A stretch of DNA of 64,000 nt. Source: Arthrobacter sp. FW305-BF8 (GTDB lineage: Bacteria; Actinomycetota; Actinomycetes; Actinomycetales; Micrococcaceae). The stretch lies in the NCBI RefSeq assembly GCF_021789315.1, contig NZ_CP084561.1, positions 930,001 to 994,000 on the forward strand, read 5' to 3'. Shown one piece after another: positions 43,174-51,258 of the stretch. Both the position numbers and the translations under genes were made by a program. Position 1 is the first letter of the stretch. Each line of letters opens with the position of its first letter. The notes under the pieces are model-generated. The model was not told the DNA's origin. It did not search any database and worked only from the letters and a program-made list of their open reading frames with translations.

Positions 43174-43506
43174 TCAAGCGTCTCCCTCTAGCTCGTCGAG
43201 CCACTCGAGGGCGCGGGCGACCTGGTAGATCCCGGACGTTGCTCCGAGCGTGACGACCACGGCATGCCGCAGCGAATCGATGTCGGCTCCCGTTTCCAGT
43301 ACGCGAGCAGAGTGAGTCTTGAAAGAATCCTCGAAGCCAGCGATCCCGAGCGCTGAAATGACGATGAGCTCGCAAGTCATCGTGTCGAGGGGGCCGCTTT
43401 CTAGAAGCGCTGTCCGGAGCGCTTTGAAGCTATCGTCGGCCGCGACTGACTCACCTCGCAGGTACTCTGAAGGCCGCCGGCTTAGCGACCTCTTCACCAC
43501 ACCCAT
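43174..43506 (-). CDS. CMD (AhpD-like) family protein, copy A
   Basis: A 110-residue protein with GGAGGGG before the ATG at 43506. The helical CMD pattern (TMTCELIVISALGIAGFEDSF, then HAVVVTLGATSGIYQVARALEWL) is clear, but the CxxC pair is missing, so a thiol peroxidase role is unlikely. Residues match copy B at 62939 except for the last few (ELEGDA here). It follows the sugar isomerase gene by 40 bases. Confidence 0.7.
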   Translation of the reverse strand: MGVVKRSLSRRPSEYLRGESVAADDSFKALRTALLESGPLDTMTCELIVISALGIAGFEDSFKTHSARVLETGADIDSLRHAVVVTLGATSGIYQVARALEWLDELEGDA

Positions 43507-43546
43507 TTCCCCTCCATCGCAAATTCGGCTCGATTGATGTCCACGA

Positions 43547-44359
43547 TTACAGGCTGGGTGCCGGAATCATGGGTCGGGCGGAGCGTGCGGCATGTGTCGC
43601 GCGCTCATGGGCTGAAAGATGCGCCCGGGATCGGGAAGGTATCTCGACGCTGACGGGGATATCTGCCGGCAGCATCCGCATCAGATCCGCCAGTGGCAGA
43701 TCGCCTTCGCCTGGATACAGACGGTTTTGCCGTGCTTCCTCGATGAGGTCCGCGGGCGCGGTCTGTGGAGCATCGCACAGCTGCACGCAGGCCAGCAGCG
43801 CCGGGTCGACCGCTGCTACGGCATCGACCGTCCCACCGGACCGAAAGAGATGAAGGGCATCAATAGTGATGGCCAGGTTGGGTGAGCCGGTCGCGGTCAC
43901 GATCCGCACCGCGTCTTGCAGGGTGCTGATGCCCCGAAAAGCCATGAACTCCAGCATTACCCCCATGCCGTGCCGTTCGGCGGTCTCGCAGAGCTCAGCA
44001 AGACGACCCACGAGGCCGGGCTCATCCTCCGTTCGATAGTCCTGCCGCGACTCGGAGGTCGCGGCAAGCCAGCGGGCTCCGAGTCCGCCCGCGAATTCGA
44101 GCGCCGCGTCGATGGGGACCAGGTCCATGCGAGGCGAGACCCGCACCACTTCGATGTCCAGGACCTCAAGCTGGGTGTCCTCAAGACGATGCTTGATGTC
44201 CCGCTGAAGGCTCTTATCCGCCATGACGTCAACGTCTGACGGCAGAGAGGGAAAGAGCCGAAGACCCACACTGTCGAATCCGGCCTTATGTGCGGCATCG
44301 ATCTGCTCGAGCGGCGAACACGGCAGAACGGTCATGGGCGAGAGGGAGAGCTTATGCAT
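43547..44359 (-). CDS. Sugar phosphate isomerase/epimerase (TIM-barrel, xylose isomerase-like)
   Basis: A 270-residue AP-endonuclease-2-fold protein. Divalent-metal residues are suggested by MLEFMAFRGI (about 135), ITIDALHLFRSGG (about 163-175), VQLCDAP (about 190) and SVEIPS near the C-terminus. Members isomerise or epimerise ketoses, polyol derivatives and inosose. Its ATG overlaps the epimerase gene stop by 8 bases, so the two are coupled. Substrate unknown. Confidence 0.78.
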   Translation of the reverse strand: MHKLSLSPMTVLPCSPLEQIDAAHKAGFDSVGLRLFPSLPSDVDVMADKSLQRDIKHRLEDTQLEVLDIEVVRVSPRMDLVPIDAALEFAGGLGARWLAATSESRQDYRTEDEPGLVGRLAELCETAERHGMGVMLEFMAFRGISTLQDAVRIVTATGSPNLAITIDALHLFRSGGTVDAVAAVDPALLACVQLCDAPQTAPADLIEEARQNRLYPGEGDLPLADLMRMLPADIPVSVEIPSRSRAHLSAHERATHAARSARPMIPAPSL

Positions 44360-45425
44360 GCGTAGTACCGAGCTCTAGGGGCTTCACAGCCGCCTCTGGC
44401 GGCTCGGGAAGCTCGGGCAACCCGGCGAAGATGCGGTTCCTGTTGATCGTGCGGTAGACGCCGGCCTCCATGCCGTGGCGGGCACGGTACCCGAACGCCT
44501 CGGCCGCCTTGCTGGAATCGGTTTTCATCTCGAAGAGCAGCGTCGCTCCGGGCGCCAGCTTGAGATCGGCGTCTTCGACTTCAATCTGCGCCTCCGGAAG
44601 AAGTTTGCGCACGAAGTCGACCGCTTCGCGGATTGGACGGTAATCACCGTCGATCAGATAGCTCGCAGCCCCGTCCGGCTCCTGGAACTCAAGTGCGGCG
44701 AGCATTCCGGCAATAAGATCCTCCACGTACAGGAGGCCGATGCTGCGGTGCCCGAACGGAACCTTGCTGGGGCCCAGCCCGAGGGCGGGCTTGTACAGCA
44801 GCTCAGCGAGCCAGGAACTGCCTCCTCCCCGACTCAGCTTGACATGCTCGCCGAAGCCATAGACCCGCATCGGACGAACGCCGGTGATGTTCAGGCCGTA
44901 CTTCTCCGCGTACGACCGGGCCATCTTCTCGCCCATGAGCTTGGCGGCACCGTAACCGAAGTGCGGGTCGAAGACGCTGTCGTCGTTAACGACCCCAGAA
45001 GGGCCAACGGACCGCGAACCGAACACGCTGCTGCTGCTCGCCCACACGACCTTGTCCATGCTGAGCCGGGCCGCCGTCTCGAACACATTCGCCGTGCCCA
45101 TGACGTTCACTTGGGCCCCGAGCCACGGCTGCGCCTCAGTGGCAGTCGGCAGCAGGGAAGCGAAATGCATGATCGCCCTAACCCCATGCTGCTCGGCGGC
45201 GCGCGTCATGTCATCGAGGTTTCCGACGTCACCGACGACGACCTTAACCCTGTCGCGCACCCCGCCCCCGATCAGGTAGTCCACGTACTCGAGTTCGGGC
45301 AGCTCGCCGTTGGGATCCCCCGTACCGCCCAGGTATCCGTAGATCACCACGTCCTGGCCGGCCTCCAGCAGATCACGAACCGCATATCCGCCAACAAAAC
45401 CCACCCCGGTCACCATTACCGCCAC
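44352..45425 (-). CDS. NAD-dependent epimerase/dehydratase (extended SDR), copy A
   Basis: A 357-residue protein started at GTG 45425 with AGAGGAG upstream. It has the Rossmann loop TGVGFVGG at residues 6-13, DVGNLDDM, the serine-rich SSSSVF and the Tyr-Lys pair in FGYGAAKLMGEK (about residue 150). The extended SDR fold fits nucleotide-sugar or free-sugar epimerase/dehydrogenase activity. It is duplicated as a chimeric fragment at 62106. Confidence 0.83.
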   Translation of the reverse strand: MAVMVTGVGFVGGYAVRDLLEAGQDVVIYGYLGGTGDPNGELPELEYVDYLIGGGVRDRVKVVVGDVGNLDDMTRAAEQHGVRAIMHFASLLPTATEAQPWLGAQVNVMGTANVFETAARLSMDKVVWASSSSVFGSRSVGPSGVVNDDSVFDPHFGYGAAKLMGEKMARSYAEKYGLNITGVRPMRVYGFGEHVKLSRGGGSSWLAELLYKPALGLGPSKVPFGHRSIGLLYVEDLIAGMLAALEFQEPDGAASYLIDGDYRPIREAVDFVRKLLPEAQIEVEDADLKLAPGATLLFEMKTDSSKAAEAFGYRARHGMEAGVYRTINRNRIFAGLPELPEPPEAAVKPLELGTTHA

Positions 45426-45563
45426 ATCAAACTCCTCTGTTCTCCGTCGACATTGACGGTCGCATTCAACGCGTTCATAAATAGGGATACATCAATGATA
45501 TGCCGAACAAGCATCCGTCAACCAGCCCGCTCATTTGGCATTATTGCCATACGTTGCCGGGGC

Positions 45564-46595
45564 TCAGTCGTCGAACAGGAACACGCCCTTGCCGGCATCC
45601 TGCTGGTCGAACCATTCGTAAGCTTCGACCACTTGGTCCAAGCGCCATCGATGGCTGTAGAGGCCGTCGATGTCCAGGTTCTTAGACACGATAAACTCCG
45701 CACACTGACGCTGCGCCATGATGGACATTGAGATTGACGGCAGCACACTGATCTGCAGCCGGTGAGCGCCCAGAACCGGGAATCTCACCTCGCCGCCCAG
45801 GCCTATTAGGGCGATCTTTCCCCACGGTGCCAGCACGCCGAGGCCGTCGGCGATGGCGGGCGAGGCACCGGAAGTCTCGAGGACCAGCGGTACTCCTGAG
45901 CCGCCGGTTAGGTCGCGAACAGCCGTCGGCACATCGCACTCCGTCGGATTGAGCGTTGCTTCGGCGCCCACCCGCGCTGCATGCTCAAGTCGTGACGGCA
46001 TCGGGTCGATTGCGATCACCCTGGCGCCACGCGCCGCGGCGAGCAGGGTCGCCGACAGCCCCACGGGACCTTGACCGAACACCGCGATCGTGGCTCCGCC
46101 AATATCACCCAATCGCTGGAGCCCGCCCCATGCCGTACCGGTCCCGCACCCCACCGCAGCCCCAGTCTCGAAGGACAGCGCGTCGTCAAGCGGGATGATC
46201 GTGTCGGCCGGAGCCCGCATTAGCCGTGCATGGGCTCCATGCTCATGAGTGCCGAACACTCGCATGGAGACCCGGCACATCTGCGGCCAACCGGAGCGGC
46301 ACAGATCGCACATGGTGCATCCGCGGTAGTGGTGCACCATGACACGATCCCCCACCGCCGCCACAGCTGGATTGACGCCGACCCCTACGGCCTGGACTAC
46401 ACCCGCCGGCTCGTGGCCGGCGATACACGATCCCATGGTGTTCTCGGTCCCGGGTCGGTCACGATAGAAGTGCAGGTCACTGCCACACATTCCCGACGCG
46501 CGGATCGCTACGATGACTTCACCAGGTCCTGGTTCGGGATCCGGGAACTCGTGAAGCTCGACTGTACGGTTACCCATGAATACTGCACCTAGCAC
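45564..46595 (-). CDS. Zinc-dependent medium-chain alcohol dehydrogenase
   Basis: A 343-residue protein with a GTG start behind AGAGGAGAAGCA. Catalytic-zinc residues (SGMCGSD, GHEPAGVV) and the structural-zinc lobe (CTMCDLCRSGWPQMC, four cysteines) are intact; the NAD-binding loop is VFGQGPVGLSA. It resembles sorbitol/threonine dehydrogenase-like enzymes and would oxidise a polyol or sugar hydroxyl. It stands between the cupin and epimerase genes with 138-151-base gaps. Confidence 0.85.
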   Translation of the reverse strand: MLGAVFMGNRTVELHEFPDPEPGPGEVIVAIRASGMCGSDLHFYRDRPGTENTMGSCIAGHEPAGVVQAVGVGVNPAVAAVGDRVMVHHYRGCTMCDLCRSGWPQMCRVSMRVFGTHEHGAHARLMRAPADTIIPLDDALSFETGAAVGCGTGTAWGGLQRLGDIGGATIAVFGQGPVGLSATLLAAARGARVIAIDPMPSRLEHAARVGAEATLNPTECDVPTAVRDLTGGSGVPLVLETSGASPAIADGLGVLAPWGKIALIGLGGEVRFPVLGAHRLQISVLPSISMSIMAQRQCAEFIVSKNLDIDGLYSHRWRLDQVVEAYEWFDQQDAGKGVFLFDD

Positions 46596-46746
46596 TGCTT
46601 CTCCTCTATCAACGTTTAGCTACGGGGTGGCTCCCTGGCGCGGGTGGGCAGCGACGGGAAGGTTCTCTAGACCCTGTCCTCGATGCCACCTCATTCGAAG
46701 AACTGCGACGTCGACGCCAGCGCCGACCTGAGAGTTTGGGACCGCG

Positions 46747-47283
46747 TCACGACGAGCGTGTCGCGCCGATCATGATGACGGCGGCCACCGCAGGAACGTC
46801 GCCGCGGTTCTGCCACGCGTGCTTGGTGCCGCGCATTACCCATGTGTCCCCAGGACGCAGCAGCGTCTCGCCGGTCTCCGAAATGGCCCATAGCTCACCG
46901 GAAATGATGGTTCCGATATCGACAGTGTCCGTCGCGTGCAGGCCGGGGATGTCGCTGTCCACAAGTGAGTCCCCGATGCCGCCGGCCGCGAGTGCATCGC
47001 GGTACCCGGCCTCGTAGTCCCACTCGCTATCGGGGGCGTAGGTAGTAACCATGAACTTGTACCCCCCGGACGGAGGCATGTTGGCGGCCTTCTCTGTGAG
47101 GGTGTTTTCGGCAAGAACGTCGGAGGGGACCGACGTTTGCTCCCACAAGTGGTTCAGCGTCCACGCTTCGGTCACGAGGCGGGTCTCGGTGTAGCCATCG
47201 CTCGCGATGGTTGACCGGTTCTGGTCGTCGAGCCCGAAGACTACACGCCGAGCCCGGGCATCTTTGGCTTTATCCGACATCAT
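46747..47283 (-). CDS. Cupin-domain protein
   Basis: A 178-residue protein; the ATG at 47283 has AAGGAG 6 bases upstream and a second ATG follows it. The C-terminal two-motif cupin has ATDTVDIGTIISGELW with GETLLRPGDTWVMRGTKHAW; the first motif lacks the usual HxH, while a histidine (KHAW) is present in the second. From memory, actinobacterial gentisate-dioxygenase-like or sugar-lyase cupins have this layout. It could be an isomerase or a ligand-binding regulator. First gene of the minus-strand cluster 2 unit. Confidence 0.72.
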   Translation of the reverse strand: MMSDKAKDARARRVVFGLDDQNRSTIASDGYTETRLVTEAWTLNHLWEQTSVPSDVLAENTLTEKAANMPPSGGYKFMVTTYAPDSEWDYEAGYRDALAAGGIGDSLVDSDIPGLHATDTVDIGTIISGELWAISETGETLLRPGDTWVMRGTKHAWQNRGDVPAVAAVIMIGATRSS

Positions 47284-48787
47284 CGTCTCCTTGGTAATTT
47301 TAGGGGTGGCTGCGCAGGTCGATGCGATCGTATCGCCGCACAACGTACCCAGGGAGCGCCTACCTCAACTAACTTCCGGGAGTGGCGACGCAAGAAGTAT
47401 TGTGTATCAACACCCTACGGGTCCGCTGGGTGCACTCACCTTGGAGCCGCTCCCATTCTTATATGCGTACGTTGGTACGATATACAGAAGATGGGAGTGC
47501 GTCAAGCAACTCAGTCTTCTCGATTGATGCTCGGCAGCCCCCCTCACGGACAAAGGATTTGGTCGCTTCCTGTCGTGGCCGACGACCACTGCTACGTGTG
47601 CTGAGAGACCCTGCATCCAAGGTGTCTAAGGAGACACTGCTGACAACCAACGGCAAACATCGACGCAGCGGCGACGAGCTGATGCTAGAGAGCCCCGGTG
47701 TTGCTGGCTGGGCACTTCACCTTAGATTTGACCACAGGGAAACTCGCCACGTCGCGGAGCCGGCATACGGCACACCGTCTGATAGTCTCCGTCGCTGCAA
47801 TAGAAGTGCGTAAGTTCTACAGGTCCTCTTTGCGGCCAATTCTCCCCCCGCAGTGCCGCAAGAATCCCAACGCCGCATGAGGCATGATCCAGAAGGATGA
47901 ACGACTCCTGTGCCAACGTCGGCGTGTTCGTGATACTGCTCGACAGGAGCACGCCCTGGGAACTCCTAGGAGCGTTCCCTTTCCACACTTAAGACTGACG
48001 CTGCCGATCGCGACGGCGTCGACTGCACCGAATCTAGAACGAAACGGGCGAAGTGGCGATCCCCCGAGCACATAGCCCAAACCTGCGCTGAGCATGTTCC
48101 GAACCTTTGCGGGAGAGCATGCGGACCCGAACCTCGATCTGCCCCGATTCCACGGACGGAGCTCGAAACCCACTTCGAGCAGACTGTCGGTCCTCAGCTT
48201 CTTGCACCGCCGGCTCACATCGCGGGCGCACCTGGGATCGCTGTTCGCCCGGGCCGGCAAGAACCTCCCGGCCAGCCCACTTACCCTCGTAATCGGCCTC
48301 CAGAAGTGGCCGCGTGGCCGAGCCTTCCGCCGCTACAGGGTGTCCGTGCCCTCCCGATATACGGACGCTGATGCGGCCGAGGTCTCTTCGGTCCGCGTGG
48401 ATATCGCCGCACGGCACTTGGACAAGGGCCCGGGCCTGCGGGTGCTGAGCCTGCGCACCTGCTCAGCGAACGCATCGGCTGCAAAGGCTCGCCAGGCATC
48501 GCTATCGGAAAACGTTATGAGTATGATCCACGGTTTGTGGGACGGCTCGACGGCGCCCCAACACAAGACTTACCGGCTCTGAATCTGGGAATGCCGCAAC
48601 CATAATCGGGGCTTTTTTTAGATCAGGTTATGAGAGCGGGTGATGTGGACCATGTGATTACTGACACCTTCTTGCGCGTGAGTCAAACCGGCGCTATGGT
48701 CGTAATTCCGGACAAGCGTTCGAACCCGCGAATGGAACGGCTCAAAAGCTACCACCCCCGCACCCGTGTCAGTAGAGGATAATAAAG
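47284..48787. other. Long divergent region between cupin and ABC importer genes
   Basis: A 1.5-kb stretch with several open frames on both strands, none of which gives a protein I recognise. An inverted repeat CGTAC-GTTG-GTACG lies at 47466-47479, about 185 bases upstream of the cupin start. The stretch ends in a T-run hairpin candidate at 48613. It must hold the promoters of both halves of cluster 2 and probably decayed genes. Confidence 0.45.
48553..48619 (+). terminator. Candidate terminator with T run
   Basis: GGGGC at 48608-48612 is followed by seven Ts (48613-48619). GCCCC near 48553 could pair with it over a long loop, or nearer partial complements could. The T run is the only strong one in this stretch and precedes the ABC permease gene by 170 bases. 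Confidence 0.35.
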
Positions 48788-49861
48788 ATGCACAACGAAG
48801 TGCTGGTACCAGGCGGCGTTGATCGCGCCCCGTCGTCACAGAATCACGCTAGATCATCACCGAGGCGTACCGACTTAAAGTATCGGGTGCCGTCAAAGTA
48901 CCTTGCGAGCTGGATTGCGCTGGCCGCCGTATTGATCATCGCGATCGTCGTGCAGCCCGCGACGTTTGACCGTTTCTCCGTCTTGCTCATCACGGCGCTG
49001 GCCGGATGCCTACTGCTCGCCAGCCTTGGCCAGAACCTTGTCGTGATGGTTGGAGCCATCGACCTTTCCGTGCCTGCATTGATAACCCTCGCCGCGGCCT
49101 TGAGCGCACACCTTGTGGGTGAGGTCGGAAGCCTCGAAGCCTTCCTCATTATCGTCGTGGCGAGCGCAGGGATCAGTGCAATCAGTGGTGCGCTGATCGC
49201 ATACCTTCGGCTCAACGCTCTCATCGTGACATTCGCCATGAACGCAGTCGTCGCCTCCGGGCTGATCCTCTGGCTGGGTCAGAGTTACTCCAGTGCTGGA
49301 CAAGCCGACAAGTGGCTGGTGGACATCGCGAGCGGCAGCTGGCTAAACGTCAGCTCCGTGTTCTGGTTGGCACTCGCGGTCGCCGGGGCAGTGGCATTCC
49401 TGCTCTCGCACACACGCCTCGGCCGTCGCGTGGCCGCAATCGGAGACAACAGGCAAGCCGCCCACATCCTGGGCGTGCGTACCGGACTGGGCATCACTAC
49501 GACGTTTGCTTGCGCTGGCATTTGCTATGCGCTCGCGGGGATGGCCCTTGCGGGGGTCGTCAAGATCCCGAATGCCACAATCGGCGCCCAGTACCAGCTG
49601 ACGACGATCACAGTTGTTGCTATCGCCGGAACGTCATTCGCAGGCGGCGGGTCTTCGATCGCAGCTCTCAGCGGCGCGGCCCTGCTCCTTCCCACCCTCA
49701 CGCAGATACTTGCACTGCAGAACCTGAGCCCCGGTGCCCTGTACATCGTGCAGAGCGTGTTACTGGTCGGCGCGGTCTCTCTGAACATCTGGTCGCAGCT
49801 TGGCCGCAACGGCTGGCACCGCCTCCGTTCTCGATTCTCTTCCCCTGTGACGAGCCCATGA
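48788..49861 (+). CDS. ABC sugar transporter permease (RbsC/BPD_transp_2 family)
   Basis: A 357-residue inner-membrane protein with about nine to ten hydrophobic helices and the family signature region GQNLVVMVGAIDLSVPALITLAA (about residues 78-100, in pieces) plus GRRVAAIGDNRQAAHILGV. It forms the channel of a ribose- or galactofuranose-type importer. It precedes the binding-protein gene by 89 bases, and a purine-rich AGAGGATAATAAAG lies before the ATG. Confidence 0.88.
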   Translation: MHNEVLVPGGVDRAPSSQNHARSSPRRTDLKYRVPSKYLASWIALAAVLIIAIVVQPATFDRFSVLLITALAGCLLLASLGQNLVVMVGAIDLSVPALITLAAALSAHLVGEVGSLEAFLIIVVASAGISAISGALIAYLRLNALIVTFAMNAVVASGLILWLGQSYSSAGQADKWLVDIASGSWLNVSSVFWLALAVAGAVAFLLSHTRLGRRVAAIGDNRQAAHILGVRTGLGITTTFACAGICYALAGMALAGVVKIPNATIGAQYQLTTITVVAIAGTSFAGGGSSIAALSGAALLLPTLTQILALQNLSPGALYIVQSVLLVGAVSLNIWSQLGRNGWHRLRSRFSSPVTSP

Positions 49862-49950
49862 GAGGCGTCCTCCCCGCGCCCAGTTCCCCCCCGCCATCAC
49901 CCGATCGGAACCAGAGTCGGTTCGCCGGTCCAATAATGAAGGGTCACATC

Positions 49951-51219
49951 ATGAACATTTCCTCCCCACGACGTTTCCACCGGTGGAGCGCGCTCGCAGG
50001 AGCGGTGGCGCTCGCAATCCTCCTCCCCGGGTGCGCGAGCTCTACGACTACCGGTTCGGGTAGTGCTACCTCCGCTAGCTATCCGACAGCTAGCCCTGAT
50101 GCAGTCAAGACCGCGATGCTACGGGCGATGAACCCCGACTTGGGCAACGAAAAGCTGGCCCCCGAGATCAGCACGGTCTTCCACTCGGCGGCGACACCGC
50201 TCACAGCGGACCAGGAGAAAATTTGGAACGAGTGCATCGGTCAAGCCATTTGCCAAACCGGACGTGGCGACAAAACGGTGGCAGTCATCGATGACGTGGC
50301 GAACCCCGTGCTCAGCCTCGCGTACGGTGAGCTCTTGGCCCAGGCGATCCAGTCCGGACAGGTAAGCAAGATCATCCATTCAAAGGCGAATGGCGACGTA
50401 AACCAGTACCTTACTGCCTTCCGTCAGGCAATCGCACAAAACGTAAGCATGATCTTCAGCGAAATGAATACGTTCGGCAAGCAGCTTGGACCCGTATTGA
50501 ACGAGGCCAAAGCAGCGGGCATACCGGTAGTTAACGGAACGACCATTCTGCCCGAAGACATCGCAAAGAATCTCGGCGTCGAGATTTACGGCTCGCCCTG
50601 CGACATGTGGACCAAGGCGGCACCAATACTGACGAAGCACTTGGCCGACAAGGGCATCACCAGTCCAACGTATGCGGAGTTCAGCGGCCCTGCTGGCAAC
50701 TCCTACGCTGCGTCATGGCAGCCGTGTGCGGAGCGAGAACTTGATGCTCTCGGCTGGACCAAGGTCTACACGGGTTACGACGTCTGGACTCCACAGGGGC
50801 AATCACAGGCCGTGGCCGCACTCCTTGCCTCGGGCAAAAAGCCTAACGCCGTCGTGCTCGACATCTCCCCCGTGCAGTTCCTCCAGGGTTATATCGATAG
50901 CGGGAGCCAGCTTCCGCTGATAGCCGTCTCCGGCTCAGTCGATATCAACGCGCTGAAGGACGTCCGCGCGGCACAACAAAAAGGAGCGAACCCTGATGTC
51001 TGGTCGATGTCCAGTCAGCTCGTCCTCTTCCGCCTTGCGCTAGTTGCCGGACTGGAGGTGACGGGCGGAGGTTCTGCGTCGTCGAGCCGAATGATGTATC
51101 CGCTCAGCATGGTCCCTTTTACTGACACCCTTAAGACGGCGAATCTGAATGTCAATGGCAATGCAGCCGCCGGCTCTCTTTTGACGCCCGACCAGCAGAA
51201 CGAAGCAATCAAGCATTGA
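49951..51219 (+). CDS. Sugar-type ABC transporter substrate-binding lipoprotein
   Basis: A 422-residue periplasmic-binding protein. The start at 49951 (MNISS) has GAAGGG 7 bases upstream; the long open frame upstream overlaps the permease gene and is a shadow. It has a lipobox LLPGC with C28 as the lipidated residue, then a Peripla_BP_4-like domain (VNQYLTAFRQAIAQNVSMIF, AAGIPVVNGT, VLDISPVQFLQGYIDSG). It binds the transported ligand outside the membrane. Family members take up sugars, polyols, autoinducer-2 and nucleosides. Confidence 0.86.
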   Translation: MNISSPRRFHRWSALAGAVALAILLPGCASSTTTGSGSATSASYPTASPDAVKTAMLRAMNPDLGNEKLAPEISTVFHSAATPLTADQEKIWNECIGQAICQTGRGDKTVAVIDDVANPVLSLAYGELLAQAIQSGQVSKIIHSKANGDVNQYLTAFRQAIAQNVSMIFSEMNTFGKQLGPVLNEAKAAGIPVVNGTTILPEDIAKNLGVEIYGSPCDMWTKAAPILTKHLADKGITSPTYAEFSGPAGNSYAASWQPCAERELDALGWTKVYTGYDVWTPQGQSQAVAALLASGKKPNAVVLDISPVQFLQGYIDSGSQLPLIAVSGSVDINALKDVRAAQQKGANPDVWSMSSQLVLFRLALVAGLEVTGGGSASSSRMMYPLSMVPFTDTLKTANLNVNGNAAAGSLLTPDQQNEAIKH

Positions 51220-51258
51220 TCGACGCCAGCAGCCACTAACAAGAAACGACATCGACAC

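Larger units (their letters stand above)
42553..45220. repeat. Inverted duplication, copy A (epimerase-isomerase-CMD-IclR block)
   Basis: Three colinear segments match copy B at 62106-64000 in opposite orientation and equal length: 44560-45220 with 62106-62766 (661 bases), 43186-43552 with 62893-63259 (367 bases), and 42553-43022 with 63531-64000 (470 bases). A short extra match covers 44275-44363. Intervening parts present here are deleted or replaced in copy B. The match probably continues beyond the window edge. Confidence 0.88.

Noticed and set aside
44475..45731. 418-codon open frame on the plus strand
   Set aside because: It is antisense to the epimerase gene and runs through the intergenic region; a shortened version recurs antisense to copy B only because the DNA is duplicated.
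48094..48582. 162-codon plus-strand frame ending just before the T run
   Set aside because: The position before a terminator-like signal is suggestive, but the sequence is Arg/Ser-rich with no domain and other frames are equally open.
49312..49950. Upstream extension of the substrate-binding protein frame
   Set aside because: It overlaps the ABC permease gene in another frame and would place the signal peptide in the middle of the protein.
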